Counted from the first letter of the stretch, positions 33,640-44,501 are shown. The stretch is DNA of 64,000 bases from Cryptomeria japonica (GCF_030272615.1 NC_081408.1:60224114-60288113), one strand, 5' to 3'. Notes: generated from the letters alone by a model not told the origin. A program made the numbers and translations.

Positions 33640-34757
33640 GCGATCAGAGTGCCAAAAATCTATTTTTTGCTTTCTGCTTATATGGTTTTAAAAAAAACAA
33701 TATTTATTGATGACTGTAATATTCCGTGCATAAATGCACAATACTATTTTTACTTCTTTTTCTGTTTTAGTTAGAACTCTGCGAAGTAGGTTTGAACTGC
33801 AAATTTCGGACAGATGTTGATATCTAAAGGCCCAGGAAGAATGTAGCAAAAAAAAATTTGAAAATTAATATATCAAAATTACCGATCAAAAAAAAAAAAA
33901 AATCTAAGGATTTATTAAATAGGTTCATTTCACCCCTTTAATTAATTAATTCCCTCCATCCAAAATCATTTCTTCTAAATCCCCTAATTAATTAAAAAAA
34001 ATCAATTATGAGTTGTTGAGATTAATTAGCCTTATCCTATTAAATTCAAATTCTCCTAACTCCTACCACTCCTAAACCTAACCATTCCTAAACCTAACCC
34101 ATTCTACCTACCACCATTTCCCCTTTCATCCAACATCTTCTAGAATCTTGTGACACTTGTCACTAAGTGTTCTGTTTCATCTAACCTCTTCTAGAAGCCT
34201 CTTGACACTTGTCACCATAGAGATGATAGATGTTCCCTTTAATCCAACCCCCTTTGCCAACCTCCTCCAATTTAACCATTGATATCTTCAAATCAATCTC
34301 ACCCGTTGATTCATGCCAACTCACCCCTAGCCTTGGAAAATCCTATAAATAGACCTCATTTTGAGCAATATGGATCCCATCTCATTCTCATCTTATGCAT
34401 TGTTACTATAGGCATCTAGCTTATAGCTTATCATCTTTAGAAATGTTATCATGCTCAATTTTAGCTTAAATCTTAGCTTAATCATGCTAGATCAATCATT
34501 CATGTAGCTTAATCATGCTATTCTTGCTAGATCATGCATTTTCAGCATTCAAATCCTCCATCTAAGTGTAGTCAAGTCACTAGAAATTTGCATAATCAGA
34601 TCTGAGAGCATTTTTCATACTCGCATTTACTAGGAGGCAACAAGTCGATTAGCTATGGTTTTTCATTTCATTGATTCAATTTACTAACCATTGCTTATAA
34701 TGATTTATTGAGTGTATTGTGTTTGTAGGTACAGGTACACCACACAAATACACGACA

Positions 34758-34785
34758 TTTTGGCACCCACCGTGGGGTCGAAATC
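34758..34785 (+). promoter_or_regulatory. Primer-binding site of element D
   Basis: ttttggcacccaccgtgggg follows the LTR end directly. The form tGGCaCCCACCGTGGGG is a common start of the internal region in plant gypsy elements. I do not assign the tRNA. Confidence 0.75.
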
Positions 34786-34847
34786 ATCATTTTCAGTCTC
34801 CCAAGCTTCCTCAAACTTCATCTCTACCGGATCAGAATCAGAATGTC

Positions 34848-35137
34848 GTACAAGTTGCCTTTCTGGCTCGTACGAACTTCCTTTTAGTCTCGTACGATAC
34901 CTCATCCTAACTCGTACTAGGTATAATTCTGACTCGTACGAGATTTTAAACTACAAATTCTTATCTCGTACTATGCTGATCCTTTGTCGTACGATAGCTA
35001 AATCCTTTTCGTACAAGTTTCTGCTTTGAAAATTGCTTACTCGTACTAGGCTGATTCTGTCTTGTATGAGTCTATTTTTCTCTTTGTGCAAAGTTTAATC
35101 CTTTGCCATGCTATTTGCAAATTTGTGTCATACGAGT
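34848..35137. repeat. Phased array of TCGTACGA palindromes, first block
   Basis: The core GTAC of TCGTACGA (or close variant) lies at 34848, 34870, 34892, 34914, 34936, 34968, 34989, 35011, 35043, 35064 and, decayed to ATAC, 35130. Steps are 22, 22, 22, 22, 32, 21, 22, 32, 21 and 66. The unit length is not a multiple of three, so it is not a protein repeat. Sequence between cores has drifted much more than the cores. Confidence 0.8.
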
Positions 35138-35149
35138 CTCTGGTTCTGT

Positions 35150-36240
35150 GATTTTTTGAAAAAACTGCAAATTAGAAATTTCAAATTTGTCTATACGTCG
35201 GTAATCTATGTTTTTGAAGGCTTTCTGGTCATTTTTAGCCCTTGAGAGTGCGCAAAGAGCTGCCTATCTGAAGTTAGGATAAAATTTCATATAATTTTTT
35301 TGAAAATTTTGTAATTCGGATCACTAATGCTAACTTTGATCTGTTTATGAGATTTTGGTAGCCTAACTCTTTCTTGTAGATACACTTGTCAAAGACAAAA
35401 TTCAAAACAATGACTATTAATGAGTTTTTTCAGGTTGCCTAAGGATTCAGCTAAAAACTTTGTGTATTCCTTAAATTTTTTTAGACACACTTTAATTTGG
35501 GCTAAAAAAAATGAACAAACATATATTTCATGTTTTGATGATAGGCGAGTATGCTCTCACCTTTCTTAAGTGACCAGAAAGCTAGACTCATCTTTTGCTT
35601 TCATTAGTGCATATCTTTAGCAGGCCTGCCCTCTCGAGGAGTTAATAACTCTTATCCATTAAGGTCGGTGAGAGGGGAACGACCTAAGTGGGAACGACTA
35701 ACACCAAGTAATCCAACCCACTATAAAATAAATATGTTTTGATGAAAATCAAAGCAGTGGCAGTGCTCGGGAATAGCTCTCCTTCGTACCTTCAAGTATA
35801 TCAAACCTTGGTTTTCAAGGCTGGGAGACCTCTTAATTGAGTTTATACCTCGACGTGTCGAACAGATCCCTTACTAGTGTCGGTTAAAATAGAAGCTAAC
35901 TGATTCACCTCTGAAAGGGTGATAATCTTTGTGCAAGAGAGATAGTAACTCTCCCAAGACACTTGCCATATTGTGCCCCCATTAGCGTTTGGAGTTGGAT
36001 AATATGACATTGAGAATCCATTGCCTGAGACTCAGCGGTCTTATTCTGATTAGCTATTGGGTGTGTACCTAAGTCAGCAAGCAAAGGTTTTCATTCTCAG
36101 CCAACTTCCTTAGGGTTTATCTTGATTGAGAGTCATGTATCACATCATGTGTTTGCTATGTATTCATCCCTAAATTGAAAAATCAGACACTTAAAACTGG
36201 AAAACTAAAGTAAAACATCAAAATTCAATGATCCAAACTC
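35150..36240. other. Untranslated leader of element D between the palindrome blocks
   Basis: No gene seen. Mixed composition, with several short GC-richer stretches (35630-36010). The chance frames in this stretch do not continue into gag or pol. Confidence 0.5.
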
Positions 36241-36280
36241 AAACAAGCAAACAATTTTTATCATTGTTCAAATACCTGTC

Positions 36281-36474
36281 ATACAAGTCAGAAGTCTCTG
36301 TCATGTTTCTTGATCCTTTGTCGTACGAGTCAAGATATTCTGTCGTACTGCTTGATCTTGTGTCATACGAGTCAAAGTTCTATATTATACGAAACACTGC
36401 TTTACACATGAAGTCACTAGTCTGTCATTTTGTTCTATATCTTGTGTCGTTCTATATTGCATAATCTATCATAT
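36281..36474. repeat. Phased array of TCGTACGA palindromes, second block
   Basis: Cores (GTAC or ATAC variants in tcRTACga) lie at 36281, 36303, 36323, 36345, 36365, 36387, 36427, 36449 and 36471: steps 22, 20, 22, 20, 22, 40, 22, 22. A common unit close to ctttgtcgtacgagtcaa can be read. More decayed than the first block. Confidence 0.7.
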
Positions 36475-36969
36475 GAAACTCTGCATCTGTCAGTCCAGAA
36501 CTGTATCTTACATGCCTGTTTCGGATTTATCATTTCTACCTGATCAATTTACAATAAGCATAAACACCTGTTATCTATCAATCTGTGCTTAGATTGTCTG
36601 CTTGGTTTGCTTGGTCAAGTATCATCCGTCAAAATCAAACTTTAGAAAATGTACACCTCAAGATTTTCAAGTGCTTACCCCCAACAAGTTCAAAGTCTAA
36701 ACATCTCAAAGTGCATTATCACCCTCTTTGATAAACTGATCACTCAAACATAGTTTCTCATCGGGATCAATCATCCTTTATCATGAAACTAAAACGTTTG
36801 GTCAGGATAATCTTGTCCCACATCGTAGGATAGATCGTTCCTACTGGACTTTGTTCTTATCAAATCATCACCATTGCACTCTTAAACCGAAGATCGAAAA
36901 ACTTGCAAACCTTTAAACACTTGAAATCTCTTTTAGTGTCATATCACTCTATTGCCTTGAAATTGACTA

Positions 36970-37554
36970 TTGATCACTTACCCAAAACAACCTTTTGGAC
37001 AATCAAATCCTAGCACAATATCAAACACAATGCCCATTTTAACAAGAGAGCAGAGACATAAGATCACTGAAACATTTGAAATAATTGAAAATCATATCGA
37101 CATGACATATCAAAGCAAAACACAAGAAGAAGACATGACAAAACAACATATCAAAGCAATCAAACAAGTCCAAAATCAAAATCCAACTATGTTAAAACCT
37201 CACAAGGATTTAAATACATCTCAAAAGAAAGGTGGCTCTTTTATACACCTCTTAAAGAGATCCCTAAAGGATTTGGCTAAAGAAGATCAAAATCGTACAC
37301 CTATATCTAACAATGATCCATCAATCCATAAGAAAATTGACTCTCCAAAGGCATCTATTCCTATACCTCTTGAAAGCTTACAAAAATCTTCCATAGCATC
37401 CTTGCCAAATAATGCATCCAAAGCTAAAGTTCCCCAAGCGATATCCAAAATTGTCATCAAACCTATTTTAGAGGATCCTATTCAAAGCTCATCTTCTTCA
37501 TATCCAAGCATTAATTCATTGCAAAATCCCCATAGCGCTTCCTTGCAAATTTAA
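36970..37554 (+). CDS. Open frame of element D in the place of gag, unrecognised product
   Basis: 194 codons from ATG 36970 or from the internal ATG at 37030 (MPILTREQRHKITETF). The product is K/Q/S/P-rich and polar, with HIKAIKQVQNQNPTM, KGGSFIHLLKRSLKDLAKED and a serine-rich end. The conserved Gag core seen in element C (FETPKFDRY, DPRDHI, LEWF) is absent, nor is there a zinc finger. It ends 8 bp before the protease region. It is probably the flank of a gag-pol frame from which the Gag core was deleted; a new function is not excluded. Confidence 0.5.
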   Translation: MITYPKQPFGQSNPSTISNTMPILTREQRHKITETFEIIENHIDMTYQSKTQEEDMTKQHIKAIKQVQNQNPTMLKPHKDLNTSQKKGGSFIHLLKRSLKDLAKEDQNRTPISNNDPSIHKKIDSPKASIPIPLESLQKSSIASLPNNASKAKVPQAISKIVIKPILEDPIQSSSSSYPSINSLQNPHSASLQI

Positions 37555-37562
37555 GTCCTCAT

Positions 37563-38085
37563 TCATAGAACGCTTGTTAAACGTATCCTAATAGATGGGG
37601 GAGCTAGCTTGAAAATTTGCTCTTTGAGTCTTGTACATGCTCTAGGATATTCAGAAGATGCAGTTGATCCCCAGAAAAGGATAAAAATCAAAACACATAA
37701 TGAAGAAGAGCATTCATCTAAGGGAATTGTGATACTACCAATCACAATGGGACCTCTACAAAAAGACACAGCATGCCAAGTTTTAGACTTGGACCTACCA
37801 TACAATATACTCTTGGGGAGACCATGGATTTAGGACATACAAGCTACTACATCAACATGTAATCAGTGCTTAAAATTTCCCTACGAAGGACAGGAAATCA
37901 CAATAGTAGCAGACTCAAATCCATTGCAATGTTGTAATAATCGGAAATCAGCTCAAGAGATCATTGTTTCACATAACAAAGAGGCAGCACCTTCAAGCAC
38001 ACAATCCAAAGAACAATCATTTGAATCAATTTTGTCAAACATGGAAGAACAAATGTAACTGAAAGATCAAGGAAATGAAGAATAT
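37563..38085 (+). pseudogene. pr: Aspartic protease region of element D
   Basis: RILIDGGASLKICSLSLV at about 37587-37640 holds the DGG active site, and YNILLGRPWI at about 37803-37833 is the C-terminal signature. The TAG after PWI (37834) and TAA at 38056 are the only breaks before the long open frame that follows. The order and motifs match element C's protease. Confidence 0.85.
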
Positions 38086-39381
38086 TTGCTATCATGGAAA
38101 AATGAACAAGAGCAACTTCAAATTGAGAGGGATGAAGAAGAAGATATAGAAGTCGATGTAGTTCACACATGTGCAGAAAAAATATTAGGAACTAGCCTAC
38201 TTGAATCAAAATCACATTTGACTAACTTGGACTTAACCGAGGACAATCAGGAACTTCTTACGCAAGATCATTCTGACAAGAGTACCATTCTAGACATCGA
38301 CATACATATTGAAAGCTCTGACATCTCTATCATGACCCTTAATATCTTTGAAACTATTCAACCTGAAGATCCTTCATCCTTAAGTTATCCTGAACCTATG
38401 GACTTGGAAAATGAAGAACATACTAACATTGATACCTTTCCTAATGACCATGCCATATCCTTATATCTTGATGAAATCAAACCCACAACAACTTTCACCA
38501 GGGATTCCGCTAACGTATCTTTGAGTCAAATGGATGTTAAATCTCCTAGTCTCAAAAGTGAAAATCAAGAAAACAATATCGTGTCTTATGCTAAAAACCA
38601 TTTACTAGCAACATTAGACCGAGAAAAAGTAAAAATAAAGGACGTATCTAACAGTAAAAACCCCCTCGAGGCACCGGAAGAAGGGAGATTTGACACCTTA
38701 CCTGAATGTTATCAAGAGAAGTTATCTATCCTAATAGAACCAGTAGAGGCAGCTATCATTGGCACAACTGATCTACATCCAGCAACTTCTTTATCAGAAC
38801 CAACAAGGCAAAAATATTTTGAATCCTTTAAAAGGTGGCAAATCAATTTTACCTGGTCATATACAGACGTTCTAGGGTTCGATCCATATCTTACAATACA
38901 TCACCCAAATATCAGTCCAGGAGAAAGCATCAATAATGGAACACATCATGGATCAAGAGCAAGCATCAATAATGGAACACAACATGGATCAAGAGCAAGC
39001 ATCAATAATGGTTCATATACACAACATAAATCAGAAGCAGACATTCTATTCATCAAAATGGCTATAGAATGGAATATTAAACAACTTCAAGTCTTTGGAG
39101 ACTCTCAGCTTGTCATTAATCAAATCAATGATGACTATCAAACAAAAGATGACAAACTCATGCCTTGCAAAAAGATGGTGGATGATATCAAGAAATACTT
39201 TGTAGAAATAACTTTTGAACAGATTCTAAGAAATGATAACAAAGCAGCAGATGCCATGGCTACACTTGCTTCTTTATTGCAGACACAGGAAAATCAACAA
39301 CGTTATGAATTCCTAGTTGAAGAGTTGTTTCATCCCGCCTTTAATTGTCTTGATTCCCAAACCATCTGTCAACTTATTTGA
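38086..39381 (+). CDS. Element D Pol remnant: linker joined in frame to the end of the second RNase H, RT missing
   Basis: 431 codons open. Residues 1-245 are an acidic linker. At about 38848-38905 FTWSYTDVLGFDPYLTIHH is the block that normally begins RT. RT and RNase H 1 are absent: the frame goes directly into a 36-bp tandem repeat (starts 38926, 38962, 38998; SINNGTHHGSRA) and then to the middle of the second RNase H (LQVFGDSQLVINQIN at about 39085, DNKAADAMATLASLL at about 39237). The first catalytic block is now INNGSY, where YFDGSY is expected, and the block with the catalytic glutamate is deleted, so the RNase H is inactive. All deletions keep the frame. It stops at 39379-39381 before integrase. 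Confidence 0.8.
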   Translation: MLSWKNEQEQLQIERDEEEDIEVDVVHTCAEKILGTSLLESKSHLTNLDLTEDNQELLTQDHSDKSTILDIDIHIESSDISIMTLNIFETIQPEDPSSLSYPEPMDLENEEHTNIDTFPNDHAISLYLDEIKPTTTFTRDSANVSLSQMDVKSPSLKSENQENNIVSYAKNHLLATLDREKVKIKDVSNSKNPLEAPEEGRFDTLPECYQEKLSILIEPVEAAIIGTTDLHPATSLSEPTRQKYFESFKRWQINFTWSYTDVLGFDPYLTIHHPNISPGESINNGTHHGSRASINNGTQHGSRASINNGSYTQHKSEADILFIKMAIEWNIKQLQVFGDSQLVINQINDDYQTKDDKLMPCKKMVDDIKKYFVEITFEQILRNDNKAADAMATLASLLQTQENQQRYEFLVEELFHPAFNCLDSQTICQLI

Positions 39382-39399
39382 CATGATTCCTCCCGCTAT

Positions 39400-40650
39400 G
39401 GCCAAACTTACACATACTTGAAAGATAATATCCTACCTCCTGATTTATCGAAGAGCCAAAAGAGAAACTTTATTCGCCAATCCTCTCATTATACTCTCGT
39501 CGCGGATACCCTGTATAAACAAGGTCTAGATGGTACTCTCTTAAGATGTCTTGAACGAGAAGAATCTGAGAAGGCCTTACATGAAGTCCATAACAGCATT
39601 TGTGGCACTCATTCAAGTGGTCTTACCCTTTCAAAAAAACTCATACACTTGGGCTACTATTGGCCAACTATGGAACGAGATTCTTTTAAGATAGCAAGAA
39701 CATGCAAACAATGTCAAATCCATGGGAACTTGATCCATGCACCAGCACAAGAACTACATGCTTTAGCAACATCTTGGACTTTTTGTCAATGGGGACTTGA
39801 TCTAGTAGGAAAATAAATCCTATCTCATCTAATGGACATAAATTCATTCTTGTCACTACTGAATATTTTACAAAATGGATCGAAGTTGTACCTCTCATAA
39901 ACATCATAGGAAAACAAATTGTTGCATTTATCTTGAACTATATCATCTGTCGCTATGGAATACCAATAACCATTATCACTGATAATGGGCGACCATTCAA
40001 GAATCAAGATGTACAAGAGCTATGTAAGAAGTTCAAAATCCAGCACAGATTCTCCACACCATATTATCCATAGGGAAATGGGCAGGCAGAAGCATCTAAC
40101 AAAACTATCCTAAAAATTCTTAAAAAGACAGTGAACGATGCTGGGAAAGATTGGCATATCCAACTAAACCTTTCTATATGGGCCTACTGCACCCATATCC
40201 GCACACCGACAAGTGCCACACCTTTCTCTCTTATATATGGATCAAAAGCTATATTGCCAATCGAAGTAGAGATACCCTCTCTACGTGTATCACTAAAAGG
40301 TCTCATCCCAGATGAAGAACAAAGAGTATCTAGACTACAAGAGTTAGAACTAATCCATGAACACAGACACAATGCCTTTGATCATCTAAAGGTATATCAG
40401 CAAAGAATGTACCAGAGCTATAATCATAAGGTCAAAACCTGAATCTTTCAAGTGGGAGAACTAGTGCTAAAAGAAAATCCACGCAACCAGGCAGATCGAG
40501 AAAAGAAAGGAAAATTTGAACCAAACTGGTTAGGTCCATTTGTGGTCACAGCAGTATTTGGATCAGGAGCATATTAGTTATCAACACAAGACGATGATCA
40601 ACTCGACGAACCTATCAATAGCATGCACCTGAAGAAGTTCTATGTCTGAA
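39400..40650 (+). pseudogene. int: Integrase of element D
   Basis: The zinc-binding part shows LHEVHNSICGTH and CKQCQIHG (39575-39725). The core has D in GLDLVG (about 39795), D in ITDNGRPF (about 39980) and E in GNGQAEASN (about 40080), so the three catalytic acids survive. A one-base loss near 39813 shifts the frame after GLDLVGK, a TAG replaces Q at 40073 and TGA at 40441 ends the 103-codon run. The C-terminal part (FQVGELVLKEN, KFEPNWLGPFVV, MHLKKFYV) ends at about 40647. It is the best preserved integrase in the window. Confidence 0.88.
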
Positions 40651-40785
40651 AAAATTTAAAAAAATCAAAAACAATGAAAAATCAGAAAAAAAATCAAAAA
40701 CATGGAAAAATAAAAAAAAAGTGAAAAAGCAGAAAATCAAAAAAAAAAAAATCAAATATCAAAAAAAGTGCAATAAAAACAGACC
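40640..40785. repeat. A-rich short tandem repeats after integrase of element D
   Basis: Variants of aaaatcaaaaacaatgaaaa repeated. Counterpart of 13385-13690 in element C. Confidence 0.75.
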
Positions 40786-42296
40786 GTGAAAACCTGGCAA
40801 ACAGGCACTATTTGTCGGCTGGCTCTTCCATCTATTAGTTCATGCATTTTTTCGCTTGCATTCATTTTCCATCAGTGCTGATCATCATGAAGTCTTTATA
40901 CATATGCAGACATCCTAGGTGGCTTCTTACCATGGTTTGGATCATTGGATATATCATAACAAATTTGTTTCTAGGCTTGGGGCAAAATATTACACCTAGC
41001 TGGGGGAAAACTCCTAATCATTTTGAGCTTAATCAAACAAGTAGACCAAACAGTTAGACAACTCTTATCAAGCGAAAACTAAGACACATCCAACATTGAA
41101 CACAAGATCAAACTATCAACTATCAAGCTATCACGAAGTCAATCTAAGCACATCACACACTTTTCAGTGGATAATATCTTTTTGAATAATGATTGTAAAA
41201 TGATTGTTCAAGTTTTCTATATTGCTTTTCGCTATCATGATTTCTGAGTGACTCCAAGATGTCTTTGACTAGAGGAACAAGGAAGAAACATGATATTTTT
41301 CTTGTCTGTTGTCTGAAAATTAATCATTAATATGTGCAAATTTGTCTCGGGACATGATTATCAGAATATCATTGAAGACATTTCTGATTTGCGTATTGAA
41401 ATGATTAATACTGCCTGTTTTACGCAAACAACACTCAGGTCATCTCGGTTCAATTATACCTGCTTGTGTTAACTTGCTATATCAAAATCCAGGAAAGAAG
41501 TGCTTAGTTCATCATAGTTTAATTATACCATCGATGTTTACACTCACTTCCCACATTTCAAAAGCTCAATGATGACAAAAAAAATGCAAAATAATCCAGT
41601 GACCGGTCTAGTCATAGCTTTGCATTATGTTGCATTTCATTGCATTTTAGCTTGCATTTCATTCTTGCATGGGATCCAACAAAGCTCCTTTTATCCAAGG
41701 CTAAATCTATTGCAGGAATCATCAAAGTATCATCACAAGTGTATACGCAATCAGAATGATGACTCATCTCTTTTGAGATATTATCAACCTAGCGAAAATC
41801 TAATGCTATCTCTTTCAACAAATATCAACATCAGCATATCCAAAAATTTCTGCAACTTGATATCAACAAACTGTCAGTTCTTTATCTAATCAACCTTGTC
41901 AAATCAAATCAATCAATCAAACCTAATCAATTCTATCATGTCTTATACAAGATGTATCCTTCCTAAAACTAGACGATCTGATTCTGATTCAGGTCTTATA
42001 TAGGATATATTGTTCCTGAAACCAGACATTCTGATCATGTCTTATACAGGATGAATCCTTCCCAAAATCAGATGCTTTGATCATCGTTGTCTTATACAGG
42101 ATGAATCCTTCCTGAAACTAGACTGAATCAAATCAATCAATATTTTTCAATCTTACCGATCTAGGCAATCAAGGTAATCAAAGAACTTGCACTTTCATCA
42201 AACAACAGTTGCAGAAATCAAATCAAATCTATCAGGATATCATTCTCACAAAAACTCCAAAGATCAATTATCTCAATTGATCTCCCGAGGGGGCAT
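40786..42296. other. Non-coding 3' internal region of element D, with a 50-bp tandem repeat
   Basis: No gene. From 41939 to 42123 four units beginning tgtcttatacaggatgaat (41939, 41992, 42038, 42088) are followed by ccttcctgaaactagac. Element D has no antisense PMD gene in this stretch, unlike C and E. Confidence 0.65.
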
Positions 42297-42416
42297 CATT
42301 ATACCAGGATTTAGCAATCAAGAGCTGGGGCATCCTATAAAATCAATACCATCATCAAAATGAGATTATTCTTTGAATCAATGCATAATCACACCTCTCT
42401 TCAAAGAGGGGCAAAA
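42288..42416 (+). promoter_or_regulatory. Polypurine tracts at the 3' end of element D
   Basis: aaagaggggcaaaa at 42403-42416 adjoins the 3' LTR. cgagggggcatcatt at about 42287-42301 is the upstream block. The stretch from the latter to the LTR is repeated at 31835-31951. Confidence 0.75.
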
Positions 42417-43414
42417 TGTATACACCTAAAAATGGTCTAAAGATAATTAATTAAATAAGCAATTATTTAATTAATCCCTCCTCCCCAATTTAATTGAATT
42501 CACTAAGCAATTTGATTAAATTTCCTCATTCATCTACTTATTAATAAATCTAAGGATTTATTAAATAGGTTCATTTCACCCCTTTAATTAATTAATTCCC
42601 TCCATCCAAAATCATTTCTTCTAAATCCCCTAATTAATTAAAAAAAATCAATTATGAGTTGTTGAGATTAATTAGCCTTTTCCTATTATTTGAATTTTAA
42701 ATTCAAATTCTCTTAACTTCTACCACTCCTAAACCTAACCATTCCTAAACCTAACCCATTCTACCTACCACCATGTCCCCTTTCATCCAACATCTTCTAG
42801 AACCTTGTGACACTTGTCACTAAGTGTTCCCTTTCATCTAACCTCTTCTAGAAGCCTCTTGACACTTGTCACCATAGAGATGACAAATATTCCCTTTAAT
42901 CCAACCCCCTTTGCCAACCTCCTCCAATTTAACCATTGATATCTTCAAATCAATCTCAACCGTTGATTCATGCCAACTCACCCCTAGCCTTGGAAAATCC
43001 TATAAATAGACCTCATTTTGAGCAATATGGATCCCATCTCATTCTCATCTTATGCATTGTTACTATAGGCATCTAGCTTATTGCTTATCATCTTTAGCAA
43101 TGTTATCATGCTCAATTTTAGCTTAAATCTTAGCTTAATCATGCTAGATCAATCATTCATGTAGCTTAATCATGCTATTCTTGCTAGATCATGCATTTTC
43201 AGCATTCAAATCCTCCATCTAAGTGTAGTCAAGTCACTAGAAATTTGCATAATCAGATCTGAGAGCATTTTTCATACTCACATTTACTAGGAGGCAATAA
43301 GTCGATTAGCTATGGTTTTTCATTTCATTGATTCAATTTACTAACCATTGCTTACAATGATTTATTGAGTGCATTGTGTTTGAAGGTACAGGTACACCAC
43401 ACAAATACACGACA
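42417..43414 (+). repeat. 3' LTR of element D
   Basis: 998 bp, TGTATACACC...ACACGACA, TATA box ctataaatagacc at 43000-43012. It shows the pre-insertion state of the LINE target. Its right edge joins LTR3 of element C. Confidence 0.93.
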
Positions 43415-44501
43415 CTTACTAATAATTCTATTTCCTATTATATCATCATTTAATCATTTTTAACCATTTTCTAATGTTAATTAAATATTTATTATTTAAT
43501 TAATTCTGATTAATTCCCCAATTTAAATAATCTTTATTATTTAAATAAATTATATTTTCAATTTCTATCTCTAATCATCTAATCATTTAACCCCTTTTGT
43601 AAATATTAATTAAATATTTGTTATTTAATTAATTGTGATTTAATCCTTTAATTTAATAATCTTTATTATTTAATTAAATTCCATTTCTAAAATAATTAAA
43701 TAGTTTCTTTAAATTATTTAATTAACTAATTAATTCTTCTAATTTCATCTAATTAATTTCTAATTTCTTCTAATTTCAAATACATGTGCATGATTTCAAA
43801 AACCAAATTGAAAATCAAAGTCAAGTTCTAAATATATTCAAATGCTAAATTGAATTAAAATAAATTCAATTATTTGAATAAATCTCATGCAAAGATTAAA
43901 TTGAAAATCTAAGTTAAAATTCAAGCACATGCTAAATTAATTAATTCAATCAATTAATTAATTAAATCATTTATCTCTCCAATCTCTATTTCCATCTTCT
44001 AGTTCTCTTTGTCATCTTCTTTATTTCCTCCAATCATTCTTTTTCTTCCCTCGGTTGGCTTTTTCTCAATCAATTAACTCAATTAATATATTCGATCTAT
44101 TACGTTTCACCTCCAAATCAACAATTCAACTATCAATTTTCATTTGAGCTCACTTGAGTTCCACCTCTTGATCAATTTGTTCCACCTTTCAATCAATCTT
44201 ATCCAAAAAGCTATAAATTGAGCATTCAATCCTCACAATTTCTCTACATCACGAACTTTGAATCTTTGTGTCATTTCCAAGTTGCCAATGCATTATTTGA
44301 GAGCCATCATACCACAGAGAGGAGAAGAGTAATGGAAGCCATATGTGATCATGGAATAGGGAGTTTTGATTAACATATTTTACATTCCTATTTCTTAATT
44401 GCATTATTTCATTGGTTTTATGTTTGAATTGCTTAGATAGTTAACGAATTCATTATTGTCCTTATTTCCTATTTAGGAATGATGTATTTGAGCATAACAC
44501 A

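Larger units (their letters stand above)
32094..33899 (+). mobile_element. 5'-truncated LINE with poly(A) tail
   Basis: Flanked by a 13-bp duplication (aaatctaaggatt) at 32081-32093 and 33900-33912. The 3' LTR of D shows the empty site (taaatctaaggatttatt near 42547). It ends in a run of about 14 A (33888-33901, overlapping the duplication). It begins inside the coding region, so most of ORF2 is missing. It has an RNase H domain and, unusually, a further frame downstream of it. Confidence 0.93.
31952..34757 (+). repeat. 5' LTR of element D, interrupted by a LINE
   Basis: Starts TGTATACACCTAAAAATGG after aaagaggggcaaaa and ends ACACGACA. Without the LINE and one target repeat it matches the 998-bp 3' LTR nearly base for base. 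TATA box ctataaatagacc at 34343-34355. Confidence 0.93.
31835..43414 (+). mobile_element. Element D: gypsy element lacking RT and the Gag core, with an extra internal tail on its left
   Basis: 5' LTR 31952-34757 (holding a LINE), internal region 34758-42416, 3' LTR 42417-43414, 998 bp and ending ACACGACA. Protease, a remnant of RNase H and integrase are present; the Gag core and RT are absent. To the left of the 5' LTR, 31835-31951 repeats the last 117 bp of D's own internal region including its polypurine tract, so the array is tail-LTR-internal-LTR. It lies in LTR3 of element C; I find no target duplication, and the left edge shares catcat with the target. Confidence 0.85.
31711..44501 (+). 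mobile_element. LTR3 of element C, interrupted by element D
   Basis: The first 124 bp (31711-31834) and the remainder (43415-44501) join to a 1.2-kb LTR matching LTR1 (catatttcctcatcat then cttactaataattc; LTR1 reads catatttactcatcatcttactaattattc at 18932-18961). TATA box ctataaattgagc at 44211-44223. It ends gcataacaca and is followed directly by element E's RT, so it is the right end of the C array. Confidence 0.85.

Noticed and set aside
36228-36464. 78-codon frame with repeated SYES/SYKS residues
   Set aside because: The repeat comes from the 22-bp palindrome array; its step is not a multiple of three, so the coding reading is accidental.
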